DNA of 64,000 nt, taken from positions 1,383,501 to 1,447,500 of the forward strand of contig CAWZYM010000272.1 of assembly GCA_963966185.1 (NCBI GenBank), in the 5' to 3' direction. Below are positions 1-12,600 of this stretch, piece after piece. This stretch comes from Rhabditoides inermis. Lineage: Eukaryota > Nematoda > Chromadorea > Rhabditida > Rhabditidae. A model generated the notes under the pieces. It saw nothing but the letters and a program-made list of their open reading frames with translations, made no database searches and was not told the origin of the DNA. Position 1 is the stretch's first letter, and each line of letters opens with the position of its first letter. A program made the translations under genes and the position numbers.

Positions 1-39
1 TGGTGAACCCGACTTTGCCGTCAATGTGTGCTTTTTGAG

Positions 40-349
40 GGGTGACCCCGTCGGCGTCTTCCCTGTCCGGGGTGTCCGCCTCGCAGTCGCAGCACTCGCT
101 CGGAGAGGCGATCATGCCGGCCGGTGAGTGGCACGAGAGCGATTACCGAGAAAAAAATGTTTCAAAGGCATGTGTTTGTTTCAAAAACGGCGACAGTACA
201 TGTTGGATAGGAGAGGCATAAAATAGGTGGATGTGAGAGCCGAGGGCTGACTGTTTTCCAATATGTCATTGATTGCAGGCGGCGAGTGGTTCGTGGCGAT
301 GTTCGACTTTGAGGCGGTCGAGACGACAGACCTGCCCCTCAAGTGAGTC

Positions 350-410
<61 letters not shown>

Positions 411-758
411 ACGTGCACAGCACAGTGTGAAGTGTTTTTGTGAGACTAGTGATCCCCTGGTCACCCTCCTACAATAGCAACGCAAAGGTCCACAATGCGG
501 GAATGCAAGTGAACCTGCAATTTCCATTTTGCGCAAAAACCTAAACCAGAAACCTATGACCATATTGGGTTCATTTGAGTTATTTCCTTATTCGCAGGAC
601 GGGCGATCGCGTGTATGTGTTGGAGCAGAGCGATCAGTGGTGGAAGGGCCGGATCGGACAGCGAGAGGGCATCTTCCCGGCCAACTATGTGCAGAAGGCA
701 CAGGCCGGAGAAGCACCCACGTCACCTGTGGCCGGTGAGAGAGAGAGAGGGGCAGCAG

Positions 759-807
<49 letters not shown>

Positions 808-3800
808 GCTTGCAGCCGTCGCGTCTCCGGTGATCCTCGAGGTGGTGAAGGCGATCGCTGCGTTTGAGGCATCTGCTGAGAATCAGGTGGGCACTTTCCA
901 TAATACGTTTTAAAAAGAAGAAGAAAGACATCTATTTCACAACATCTAACTCGTTTATCTTTGCAAACAAAAGTTTACGAATTCAATTTGTTCTATTTAA
1001 TTAATTGCAATTTTGGAGGTTTTTTCTTGATATCTGTGAGGTGAACTATGCAAACAAAACGTCGAAGAAGTTTTGCGGACGTTGTTTACGTTTTATGCAT
1101 AGAAGCGTCTACGAATGAGCCTTTATCGATACACAGAGGGTGTGAAAAAGTAAAGATTAACAATGTTCATTGAAAAAAAATACAGGAGTCCCATGGCATG
1201 TGTGGATGTTTTCTTATAGCAGATTCAAACTGTGATTAACGTGATTTGTAATGTAATGTAATGTTTATTATAATTTTAATCGGAAGAGATAGGCATATAT
1301 GGAAGACATGCTATAGTCAGAAAAGTCCCCACATGCCACTCATCGTGTTTCGTCGTGCAGGAAAAGTTCCATTTCACCAAAAATTGTGCAAAAAAAATGC
1401 AATATGTGTGATATCACAACGAAAATGGGTACGGTAGCTTATAGCTGTGAACCATGCCAGGACCAGCTGACGGGAACAGCTGATTTTGTTTTATTTTCGT
1501 TTAGTTTTGTGTATGTTGCATTTATATTGTTTTTTAATACCAAATGATTCTGCGTTCGTGACGTGCCGCGTTTCATGAGTGTAGGCTTCGTTGTTTTGTC
1601 TAAATTGCAATGAAATTGTCGCAATCTAATTTCGAAAACGAAACACTCTGGCAATGTCGCGCCTCGTATTTTGTATTTACTCGTGATCTTGTGACAGGCA
1701 AGTAATAACAGTTTCTTTATGTTTATAGTGATGACACTTCGGTTCGGTCCGTTGCAGTCCCACGGCGTCGCCAAGTTCGCGCGGCAGCCAGTTCAAGTAG
1801 GTTTCCAAATTGTTTCGTTGTTTGTTTCGTTTTAATAATGTAAATCCCAATTACTAATGCATGTTATTGAGTTTCTTAACAATGACCTTCTTCCAGGATG
1901 CATGTTGGTCGGTGCGCAACGAGTTCGTGTGCGCTATCGACGCCAGTTCGGCCCAACTGGTTGAGCGCGGACAGAAGTTCCGTCCGAGTGGCGACAGCTT
2001 TATGATCAGGTAAGGAGACTGTTAATAGAATTATCGAATCGTTAAAAATTTGTATGTATGTTATGTATGTCGGTTGCAGAAGTCGTCCATGCCGAACTCG
2101 CCCCTCAGCCAGAGCACCACCGACATGTGCCGCCCCACGCCCCACCCTACCATATGACCATAGAAAGGTATGTGGTCACGTTATGTGTTCATCGTACTCA
2201 CCAAGTTGCCTATTTACCTCCCCTTTGATATACACTGCACCAACACATCATGCAGTATTACGGTAGCTGCCTATTTTAAAACCTATTCGTTGCAGGTGCT
2301 GTCAGATGTACGCGCTTTTCGGCCTGCCAGATGCTCCAGCGACTTGGACACAAGTACCGCGACTTCGATCAACATTGTTTGTCCTTCAACATGTTTGTTG
2401 TATATATATATATTCGTTTCAATTGCAATTAATAAACGCTCGTTTTTGCCCGAGGGAGTGTGTATTGTCATGCATTGTAGGTTATGTTATAGTATTTTGA
2501 ATTCTTTGTTAGGTTTTTCTGAGTGTACTACCAAACTAAAGTATCGATCCAACTGCGTTTGCATTTTCTATATCGCCATCTTCTCACCGATTTCACGTGT
2601 GCGCGGTATTCAAGAAATATATATTTGGTGCATTCGCAGAGAGTGCAACCGGCTGCGTAGTGCAGTGGCAACGCAGTTGTCTCTGAATACTGCGTCCACT
2701 CATGCTCCCGCGGGTTCGAGTCCCGTGGTGGGAAGAGATTTTGCTCACCGTAAAATGTCATGAGATTTGTAAATGAAAATCCGCAAGCAAGTGGGTGATG
2801 ACAGTAAGCCCCGCCCATTGCCTGCGAATCATACATTTCGCCGTCGGCGGATTGGCATGTGGGATCCAAGTCGACTATACTTTCAGTTGTCTCTATCGGT
2901 GGGCGATGTGATTCGCGTGCGGGAGAAGAGCGACGCCGGATGGTGGGAGGGAGAGACGGACAGGTGAGAGAGGGGGAGGGAGAAGAGAGGGTGACAAGTG
3001 AAAGGGGGTGAAGACGGGAAGGTAAGTGGCCCGTGGCAGAGTCTCGTTACGGTCGGCTCACGCTGCCCAGAACAAAAAAGGATGTCGAGTTTCAGTGAGA
3101 AAGTGGAGACGACGACTTGTGAGTTGTTGATCGAATAAAATTGATTCGTTCATGATTTCAGAAACGGTTCCGTGGTTGCTGGCTGGTTCCCCGGCAACTA
3201 CGTCCAGCAAAAGGTGAGTCATATAGGGCCGATCGATTTCCAATAGCGCCGTCACATTACGGACTGACAGACATGCGCGTTGAGTCCCGCCAATTCTCCT
3301 TTGCATCCTTTTTGTGTTGCAAATCCGTCCTTTTTGTGTTGCAACTCCGTCCAAAACTCAATTGCAACTCTGTCCTTTTGCAGTTCCGTCCTACTATCTT
3401 CCATTCACCCCGCACCCTTGATCATTCGTGAATGCCATGGCGGTCGTATGCGTTTGCGCGCAATTTTCAAGCCACATCGTATTCAAAGCGTTGTTAGGGA
3501 CCGTGGACCGTTCACCTCGGGTCACACGATCTTATTACAGGGCCTATCGGGTTCCTCCTCTGCTGCGGGCAGCGACGAAGCAACCGCCCTGTTCGACTAC
3601 ACTGCCAGCCAGGCCGATGAGCTCACGTTCAAGGTAATTAGCGAGTGCAACTATGATCGACATGTGATTGAACTTGATTTTTTTTTGTTGTTAAAATACC
3701 ACCGTTTGCTGAAAACGAAAAAAAAACCCGTAGACAATGCGTGACAGTGGCAGAGTGTTGTTGATTGCAGGCCGGCGAGCGTGTGCACGTGACTATGCAG

Positions 3801-3893
3801 CAGGACGCGGACTGGTGGACGGGGTACGTGGTGGGAGACGCGAGTAAGACGCTCGGACTCTTCCCCTCCGCGTACGTGGAGCTGATGAGGTAG
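40..3893 (+). CDS. Intersectin-like SH3 protein, C-terminal part (cut by window edge)
   Basis: Exons read as 40-123, 279-342, 598-734, 816-886, 2887-2963, 3162-3213, 3541-3633 and 3771-3893, all phase-consistent with GT-AG introns. They encode three SH3 domains, each with a paired Trp and an ending of FPxxYV type. SH3-1 runs WFVAMFDFEA to GIFPANYV, SH3-2 runs KAIAAFEASA to GWFPGNYV, and SH3-3 runs ATALFDYTAS to GLFPSAYVELMR. SH3 domains bind proline-rich partners. In intersectins the last SH3s bind dynamin, synaptojanin and N-WASP at endocytic sites. The order of tandem SH3s just before a DH-PH-C2 unit points to intersectin SH3C-E. The EH domains and coiled coil would lie left of the window. 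The last SH3 ends in an in-frame TAG at 3891-3893. Reading that spot as a GTAGAG donor instead puts the next exon out of frame. Short introns carry GA repeats. Confidence 0.8.
361..410 (+). repeat. (GA)n microsatellite in SH3-gene intron
   Basis: This is a run of GA right after the donor of the exon ending at 342. A second run at 757-805 fills the next intron. Confidence 0.9.
1758..2353 (+). other. Four phase-consistent candidate exons inside a 2-kb SH3-gene intron
   Basis: Segments 1758-1796, 1897-2009, 2080-2167 and 2296-2353 each sit between a good acceptor (TTGCAG, TTCCAG, TTGCAG, TTGCAG) and a GT donor, and together keep one open frame. They are GC-rich like the neighbouring exons. The peptide includes CWSVRNEFVCAIDASSAQL and GQKFRPSGDSF, which I do not recognise. 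They fall between the two halves of SH3-2, so they cannot all be included without breaking that domain. The first joins the preceding exon in phase 0, but the last ends in phase 1 while the next SH3 exon needs phase 0. They could be an alternative 3' end, a nested gene or decayed exons. Confidence 0.35.
2646..2745 (+). repeat. tRNA-derived repeat in intron
   Basis: The stretch contains an A-box-like GCGTAGTGCAGTGGC and a B box GGTTCGAGTCCCG. No complete acceptor stem can be paired around them. This fits a tRNA-derived SINE or tRNA pseudogene rather than a working tRNA gene. Confidence 0.5.
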
Positions 3894-4308
3894 AGAGGAG
3901 AGGCGGCCGGTGTCTGCCCCTTCCCTGGTCTGTCTGAGTACGTTTCCCACGTATTCTTCTGTCTCTGCCCGCAGTGTCTCTGTGTGAGTAGTATCACGCC
4001 CACGCTATCCCCCCCCAATCACACTTACGCACATTCCCCCCATGTCACTCTTATTGGTTCCCCTCCGCATAATACTTTGATAGAAATGTTTTAATCGCAT
4101 GTTGTAGTTTCTTATCTCCGGCTTTCCAACAGAGATTGTATGATTTTCGCAAAATAATTTATTGACTTTCACATAATTTATTTAGAGCCGCTATATACTG
4201 GAATAAAGAGTAGTTTTAAAGCACTTTTTTTGTTGAATTCGTTTCAAGCTTACGCGGACCTGTGTTGCTTTTGCTTTAGGTTGTATTCGATTGCAGATTG
4301 GTCGGAAG

Positions 4309-4953
4309 ATGGGTGGAGTGAGAGCTCTTTGCAGAGAGACTGCTGGAAATCCGCCGAAACCGGCACGGAGGCGCACGAAAGCTGTGGATTGGGGAAGTAC
4401 GATAGGGTGGACAAGAGTGGAGAGCGTTCCTAGCTCGTCTAATCCACCAGTGCCCGCTCATAGAACGGTATAGACAGTTTACGAATTACTATTACAAAAG
4501 AGTTGACTACGAGAAACGTGTGTTGATTCAGAAACCACTAGTGCCGATTGCAACGCAGCGCACGGTGAGAGCCGATCACATTTTGTCGTGAAACACATTA
4601 TAATTCAGACGTCCGCATCTTATCGTCCAGTTTCCAATGAACCACCTGTGCCGGCACATCGAACGGTAGACAATGAATGACAGAAAAGACAAGAATAGAT
4701 TCAGAAGTTGCATCGCGCGGCCATACCGCAAGGGTTCGACATAGTGCCTCTCCCTCTGGAACCAGTTGCGGTTCCTGTAGAGTCAGCAGAGTCAGCAAAG
4801 AGAAGAGAACTGTGTGCGAGACTGAACAGAGTGAGTTTCTGATAGAGGAGCGAAATGAGCACGCTGAGCTATAGGAGCTATTGGAGACGGAACAGCGCTA
4901 CCTTGAAGATCTCATCCTCGTGCGAGAACTGTTCATGGAGGGATTTTTGGTAT

Positions 4954-4990
<37 letters not shown>

Positions 4991-5377
4991 AGAATAATTG
5001 TTTTTTTTCAGCGCGTCCACCCTTTTGCGGCGGTTGAGAAGGTGTTCCTCAACTGGGATGAGCTGATAGAGCTGTCCGAGAGAATTGCAGATGGCCTGCG
5101 CAAGAACCCGCCCGGTGAGGGGGAAGAGAGAGAAAGAGAGAGAGAGAGGAGGGAGAGAAAGGTGAGAGAGAAGAGAGAGAGAGAAGAGAGGAGAGAGAGA
5201 GGAGAGAGATAGAGAGGGAGGCGACAGATAGAGAGAGAGGCGACAGATAGAGAGAGAGGAGAGAGAGAGAGAAGAGAGGAGAGAGAGAGGAGAGAGATAG
5301 AGAGAGAGGCGACAGATAGAGAGAGAGGCGACAGCTAGAGAGAGAGGAGAGAGAGAGAGAGAGAGAGAGAGAAGAGA

Positions 5378-5441
<64 letters not shown>

Positions 5442-7785
5442 GAGTGCTGATCGTGAACATCCACGACACTCGCAGGCGCTGTCTTTCTGCGCGTCATGCC
5501 CTTTCTGCCGTGTTTTGTGTCGTTCTGCACACGCCAGGTCAGCTCGTCTCCCTCGCTGTCTTGTGTGATGTGTCTAATACTCGCTCTCACATTCAGCACT
5601 CGGCCCTCGATGCTCTGTCCGCGCTCACTGCCACTCCCGCCGGCCGGGACGTCTACGCAAAAGCGTGCGCCGATCCGAGCAGCAAGGTACGCTATTCGTA
5701 GTTCAGTAATTTTTATCATCTAAAAACGACGTGTCACAGAAGTCATTTTCACGTAACAAGAAAGTTCATGAATACTGAAAAACGGCAATCGACTACTTAT
5801 TTAGGGCATGAGTCTCGGCTACTTTCTGCTCTTGCCAATGGGAAGAATCACGAGGTATTTCACACTTGATCCTCTTTTCAGATCTCGCCATTTGGATTTC
5901 AGGTACCCTCTTCTACTGCAGAAAATGCTGGCCGCATCGAATCCAGGCGACAGCGACTATCAGGTCTCGTTTCAGCTTATACTTTCATGTTTATGCAATC
6001 TATCTAAGCGACCGCGTGTCAGGACCTCGAGACGGCACTGCAAGCCGTGCGCGACACAGTGTACGAAGTGAACCGGGAGCTGAGCGAGGAGCGCAACATC
6101 GCCATGCTCTACTGGAGCCAGCGACACGTGAGGTGAGGTGTTACGCCACACACACCACACTCTCCTCCTACTCCCAGGTGCCCCGGTCTTGTGCCGCCCT
6201 TGGAGTTCGCGTCGTCGACAAGACAGCAGGTTCGAGAGAGTGAGAGGAAAAGGAAGGTATATAATAGGATAGAAGTGGCGTGTGTGTCAGGGCGCGCGGC
6301 GTTTCCTGCACGGCGCATGGGTGTGGAAGGCGCGTAGCGGGAAGCTGCTGGCTGCACTCCTCTTCAACGACATTCTACTACTCGCACTGCCCGATTCGAG
6401 TGTCGCCGATGTGAGTATATTGGTTATTGCTTTTCCTTTATACTTTTCAAGTCTGTATACAAGTAGAGTCATGTTGTGACAACGTCGAAACCACACAGGT
6501 AAACGCTGTGAAGATTGACGATGCGTGTCCGTTGCGCTTCCACATCTACAAACAACCGCTGCTCTTGTCGCAGATGGAGGTTAGTCGATACTCGCACACA
6601 TTGGATTTCCCTAATCGCACATGATGCATGTAGCTAGAGCGGCTTCTCTCAATCCATATGTTCCTTGAAGATTGAAATTTGTCTATAGTACATGTTTCAC
6701 GTGTACATGTTTTTTACAGATGCTCGACTCTGCTCCGAACTCAGAAGACACTATGGTGCTCAAGCACGGTGCGTGTCTTCATCTTTGCACTGCTAAACAT
6801 ACATCAGAAAACAATCATATCGATCGTTCACGTTCAACTACAGTAATTTTCTGCGTAACAGAAATGCTACGTGGTACGGTATTCAAAGTGTCTTTCGTCT
6901 TTTGTCAACTCTTCACAAATCACTTGAAACTGCTGGCGAATGCACACTTGCCATGTTGTGTATCGTTCGGTTGTGGTTGGCAAGGCCGGGGGTTGAGGGG
7001 AAGTGCTGGTGTCACTGCGCTGCGCATCCGGAAATGCGAGGAGGCTATGGCGGAGGCAGCTGGAAGAGGCCATCGACAATGCGGCCGTCGAGATCGCACA
7101 CTTCAACCAGGTACCACCTATCTCCTTCTCTTTGTTTCTCTCACTCTCGAAAAGTGATACAACTGTGGGAAACAACTCAGCATCTGCGAGAGAGAGGCGA
7201 GTGCGCGTCATTGATGTTTCGTTGCAGCGCGAAGAGACTCTCTCGCCAGTGTCACCCATTGGGAGACTACTCGTCGAGCTGGTCAACATACAACACATGG
7301 ACAAGTACGCACACGACGAGGTGAAAACCCTTCTTCCCCCTCCTCTCTTTCTCTATCCCTCTTACCTTGTTCCTGCCACCCATTGGACGGACAGTTCTCG
7401 TTTCTGTCCAGGCATCATAGTATAGCATGACACTGCCACTTTCAGTTGTTGGTGCGTGTCTCGGTGGACAGTGTGTGGCAAATATGCGCCGTTCACCTCG
7501 CCCGCACGCAACTCGCCCTCTGCACGCAGCTAGCGTTCGAGGACAGCAGCGGCGGCGTGTTCCGACTCGAGGTCAGCCTGTTTCAGCCAGTCGAGACTCG
7601 TTGTTGCAGGTGCTGCAGCGCCGCCTGTACCAGCCCGACCAGCGAGTGGGAGGTGAGATTCACTCACAATCACTCACTCACCCACTCATTCAGTCCTCTC
7701 CGCCATGCCCCTAGCCGAACTACTCGCTGCCAGTCGGCAACACCGTGGACCCATACTTCGATTCATGCCCATCAGTGAATTGCCC

Positions 7786-7871
<86 letters not shown>

Positions 7872-7992
7872 TCTTCCTCTATCGCCTGTCTCTCTACACT
7901 CTACTCTCTATGTTTCAGCCCCGAACAAGCCCTCGGATCAAGCTGAAGGCGTTCTGGTCAAGTTCGTTGTGCACATCTTCAAATTCACTTGA
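4309..7992 (+). CDS. RhoGEF (DH-PH-C2) protein, intersectin-L C-terminal half
   Basis: Twenty-one phase-consistent exons give 585 aa: 4309-4467, 4532-4564, 4609-4665, 4705-4830, 4875-4949, 5012-5114, 5476-5537, 5597-5686, 5805-5854, 5903-5963, 6023-6132, 6178-6229, 6291-6410, 6499-6579, 6720-6768, 6998-7110, 7228-7320, 7446-7571, 7610-7652, 7694-7774 and 7919-7992. Residues 1-125 are a Pro-rich linker. The DH domain follows (about 126-308; ETEQRYLEDLILV, then FLLLPMGRITRYPLLLQKML). The PH domain is about 309-447 and ends in a helix with the conserved Trp (ARRLWRRQLEEA). The C2 domain is about 448-585 (GRLLVELVNIQHMD to the end). DH-PH units exchange nucleotide on Rho GTPases, Cdc42 in the case of intersectin. 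The start follows acceptor TTGCAG at 4296 and an AATAAA at 4202. It lies about 415 bp after the SH3 gene stop, a spacing compatible with a nematode operon. Introns hold GA or CT repeats. Confidence 0.85.
5129..5438 (+). repeat. Imperfect GA-rich tract with GGCGACAGATAGAGA units
   Basis: About 310 bp of GA dinucleotide broken by repeats of GGCGACAGATAGAGAGA. It fills one intron of the DH domain. Its long reading frames (SLSL or RERE) are artefacts. Confidence 0.9.
7791..7868 (+). repeat. (CT)n microsatellite in last RhoGEF intron
   Basis: About 78 bp of CT with rare TTT breaks lie between the exon ending at 7774 and the final exon, and form the long pyrimidine run of that intron. Confidence 0.9.
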
Positions 7993-8295
7993 AATTCGTC
8001 AAATCTCAAAATCAGTAGTTAATGTTCATGTCCGAACAAATAAATATCATTTATACAAAAATTGTGGCGATTTTGACACTAAAACAACAAATATCACACA
8101 ACAATCATTCTTCAAAAGTAATTTGAAGTAAAAGTGTCTACGCTTGTGGTGGTGCAGTGCAGATCCTTTCTCACCTCTATTCTGAAATGTGTGAAGTGTG
8201 TTAAGTGTTAACGAAGTGCACTAAAACGGTATTAGAAGCCAATCACACAAAAGTTGTTAAAAACTTCTAACTCGTAGGAACCAAAACTACTAATT

Positions 8296-8640
8296 CGTAA
8301 GAACTTCAGGAACAGGCGGCAGACTTTCTGGTTGCGACTTGTGTGCCTATGTCATGACAGAGTTACAATTTCAGGTGCATTGCAAGAAAGTGCAATGTGA
8401 CCCGAGCAGTTTTGTATGCAACAAAACAGTTTGGTGTAAATCGTAAATGCGTTGAAAAAAAGCTTGTACCTAAAAATCCGATCACACTGTGTCAGACGGG
8501 AACAAGTGGTGAAACGACATAAACCGACCTGTATCGCGATTCCCTTTTCGCTTTTCGCTTGGCCATCATAGTCTTGTGGTACTGATTGGCGAATTAAACG
8601 ATGAAAGAAACGGGACTTCTGAAATGACATGCCACTGATG
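8296..8640 (-). pseudogene. UGT exon remnants downstream of UGT A
   Basis: On the minus strand, 8525-8625 is a diverged copy of UGT A exon 11 (GVPFLSVPIFADQ in the gene). It keeps the 5' splice flank and a recognisable GIAIQV end, but has indels that shift the frame. At 8296-8345 a piece resembles exon 13 (RESAARLAG). The order matches a gene running right to left. A third scrap at 9524-9575 repeats the exon-13-like part. This is most likely the relic of a fourth tandem UGT. Confidence 0.6.
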
Positions 8641-9520
8641 AATCCGCCTGCATTAATTCACATCGGTGGTATTATGCTGAACGCATCTGTGTTATGACGA
8701 GGCGAGAGCGAAGGGAGTCGAATAGGCGGTAAGGAGTAAGGCGTGCTTAGTTACAGTACAGTGTAAGTACTATTGTCAGTAAGTAATGATAACAGTAGAG
8801 TAGAGTACTATTTCAGTAGTGAAGAATGAATAACGACCTGTTCGGTGTGGATTCTGCGTAGACTTCAACTAGATTTCATCTAAAGTTAACTATGTACGCA
8901 ACAATTTCAGAAAAAGAGTACAAGCGCTTTTGAATGTGTTAAAATGTTGAACGACCACTGTGATATACATATGTCTATCTATATTTACATGGCAAACACC
9001 GCGTCTTTCATCTGCCAGAGACCGACTGATCGCAGACAATACGTTGCACTTTCTTGTACGCTCCAAAGCATTGCTCTCCTCACTCGTCTCTCGTGACCTC
9101 TCAAAAATAACTCTTCTTCGTTATCCTATACATACACATACCCATTGTCCCGCGGGAAACCAATTACTGACTTTGTGATAGACACATCGACATCGTACTG
9201 TAACTCGTCAGACAAAAAAGTGTGCAACAAAAAAAGTGCAACAACAAACAACTTTGCCAGTAGCGAGGATAGAACCGAACAGTTTCGATATTTCAAACTT
9301 GGAACTTTTATAGATTGTTTATATTTTTTTCAAATATAAACCATTGAAGTTGGTCAGTGAAGGGAATTCAACTATGACTATTCAGAAGCGCGATCAAGGC
9401 TAACGTGATACAAAAAAAATGTGGCGACTTTTAAAACAATAATTTTTTTTCGAAAACAGTACTGATACTGTTGTAGATTCTCACCTGAATCTTGAACTTT
9501 GTTGCATTTAACTATGGGAT
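8640..9520. other. No gene seen
   Basis: AT-rich sequence between the UGT relics. A short degenerate stretch with several GTA/AGTA motifs occurs at 8755-8820. I found no splice-consistent exons or clear repeats here. Confidence 0.5.
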
Positions 9521-9674
9521 GTTCATGAAGAACTCCAGAAAAGAGTGGCAGACGTTCTAGTTGCGACCTGTGTAACGGTAAAACTACATAAACAAAACCT
9601 CAGTCTTTATCAGGTTTTTTCGAAGTGAACCAAGCAGCAATGTACAAAAAACACGAGAACAAACGAATGATATC

Positions 9675-12600
9675 TCACAACACTTTCTTCTTGATTGTTG
9701 TGTTGCGCACAGTTGATAGAGCGAACGTGAGTAGTCTAGCGGCTAGCCAGACTGATATAAGGAGAAAGAGTGCAATGACAGCGAAACAGTCCAGGCAGTA
9801 TTCCTCCACTACCGACATCTTCGTCGATGCCAGCTCGAAATGCTCCGAAAGCGTCGGGTAAGCAGCAGCAAACTCCACCTGAACACCTTTTATAGTCTTT
9901 GTATATTTTTAATCTTCGTACTGTTCTGTTTTTAAAACGCGAAAATGAAAAACAAAGCTAATAAGTGAAATGAAATCATTCGTATGTGTTCGTACCCATA
10001 CCCATTCGACGAAGCTCTTTCTGGGTTGCGCTGGCTTGGATGCGAGCATTCCAGCGAGGCGGGCGGCAGACTCGCGGTACCTGAAAAACACACACACAAC
10101 CGTCAAAGACTTTGAAACTGCTTCAGAAACAGATGTGTTTGAAGGTATTCGTAATTTGTTAGACAGTTTTGAGTTGCGATTTAAAAAAAAAATGAAAGAC
10201 CAAAGCAGAGCCTGTCTGAAACAAGCTTTTGTAAGCAAATAATTCAGCACACCAACCTATCCGAAACTGGTCACTTCGCGATGTTCACGCCCATCTACTA
10301 TGAACAGTCAGGACTCGCGCCGCACTGTTTCAGCCAATGAGCCCCAATACCCCACTGTGTGTGTTTTTCCAGATAACACCAACCCATAACTCACTTGTCA
10401 TTGCCGAGCAGCTCTCGAATAGCCGCAGTCACGGACGCCTCGCTTATAGAGAGCTTGTCGATCTGAAAACCAGTAAGTTTATTCGAAACTTTATTGTTAT
10501 CGCAACAAGACAGTTTGTTCGGAAAGCATTCCGGAGAGTTTGTTGAACATACCGACCTGCACTGCGATTCCTCTTTTCTTGGCCATCATAGTGTTGTGGT
10601 ATTGATCTGCGAATATGGGGACGGAGAGGAACGGGACTCCTGAAATGGCATGCACTGATTTAACAGCCTGCACTCTTCCACACTGGTAGACTTTGCTGGA
10701 CACGCGTCTGTGCTATAACGGATGATTTGGAATAGTAGCAACCAATCAAATACACGTCTTAGACACAAACTACTCACCGGAGTGCGTTCCCTCCAACAGA
10801 CTGTTCATGCCCATATGGGAGATGAACAGCTTGACCCTCTTGTCTCGCAACAGATCGGTCTGCGGCAGCCACGAAATCGGGAACACGTTACTCGAATTGG
10901 AGAAGTCCAGCAAATCGCCTGAACGCATTCTTTCACTCACATTCACCAAGAAGAAGAGCGAGAAACAGTGAGAGTGAGTGAGAGTGGGGAGGGGGAGACG
11001 CTCACCTCGGAACGTGTCGTACTTCCAGAGGAAGTTGTACTCGGGAAAGTGAGAGAATGCTTTGAGGAACGCCTGTCGGACAGCCAGAGGGGTGCGTTCG
11101 GTCGGCACCTGAGTGATAAATTAGAGAGGGCGCGCAGCGCCCTCTCTTTTGGCTTAGGATAAGGCTCGCGCCAGAATTCTCAAGAAGCGATATCCAAAGG
11201 TCATATTATCAACAATGTGAACTCGTCCAAATCATGCTAGTTAGATTCGCACCGTTCCGTAGGCCAGATCACTGGTCGGTGGCATCTTTGTATCTCTTCT
11301 GTGAAAGAAGTTATGCGCGATCGCGCGTGCGCACTAGGCGAAAGGCCAGCGTGTTTCGTGTCCGTCGTTCCTTCCTTCCTTCCCGTCACGACTTTTCCCA
11401 ACTTGCACTTTGCGTGTAGTCCGCCCCGCCGCCGCCAGCGTCTAATGCGCGCCGGGTTTGCATTGTTTTGACCCCGCCATCTATAACCAGGAGGAAGAGC
11501 GCAGAAGGCGCGATATCGACTGGTAGTGAGAAAATATGTTGGAAAAACGTTTTGTGAAACGTAACGGCGATCCGTGAATACGTTGTGACGTGTGGTGCAT
11601 GAGAGAAAGAAGAAAGAAAAGCGCAGACATGAGAGATAATGGCAGATATTGAGAGAGATGGGCAGAGAAAGATGGAGAGAGAATGACAAAGAGAGAGATG
11701 GAAAGAAAGAAAAGAGAGAGAGAGAGCGAGAGAGAGAGAGGGCGAGAGAGAGAGAGAGGGAGAGAGAGAGAGAGCAAAGAGTGGAATAACATTGAGTGAG
11801 AGCTGAAGGAGAGGAACAGAGAGAGGGAGAGAACAGAAGGAGATAGATAGATAAATTTGATATAATCCAGTTCTTTTGAATAGTCATAGTTCAGCACATA
11901 TCGGAATTTCTTTGAAATTCAACAAAAGCACATATATTTTCTTTAAAAAGTACTCGGCGTAAAGAGATGAACTTTGTCTTAACCCAATGCAGCAAAAGTA
12001 CATCTATAAAACGTTTACAAATACTAACACAAACCTGCGCATACTGAAATATTCTGTTGTTGTTGCTAACAAGTAACCACAGCGACATGAACAGAGAAGA
12101 AATCAGTTAAAAAATAGGATAGGAGAGGGAAGAGAGAGAGAGAGAAAGAGAGAGAGAAGAGAGAGATGTGCAGGTTTGTGTTTGTATTTGTAAACGTGTT
12201 ATAGATGTACTTTTGCTGCATTGGGTTAAGACAAAGTTCATCTCTTTACGCCGAGTACTTTTTAAAGAAAATGAATGCTTGTTTTGTGTTTGATTATGCG
12301 CTATGCAGTCGTACACTTCGACTAAACTGTTCGAACAAAACGCGTTTCTTTTCTGTCAGTCTTTTGCAAAACGTGTTCACAGCAAAACATAGATTTTCAG
12401 CATCATAATTTCGAACATCAGTATGTCTGCATTTGTAAATGTCTCTGCAGCAGATTTTCAGGCGTTCTTGCGATAAATGCGCAGAAAAACACGCACCTGC
12501 GTTCCGAAGCTGAAAATGACGTTTCCCTTGCTGGCTCTGTCGAGAAGCTGCTCGAACTCGGATGAAAGTGGCTTCGCCAATCCCAAGCCGATCCCGCCAA

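Noticed and set aside
181..931. Long SLSLSL or RERERE reading frames here and at many later sites
   Set aside because: They are translations of (GA)n/(CT)n microsatellites in introns and have no independent coding support.
3890..4297. A single long intersectin-L gene joined by a GTAGAG donor at 3890
   Set aside because: The phase does not match the next exon (phase 2 into phase 0 gives an early stop). It is kept as the alternative to be tested by cDNA.
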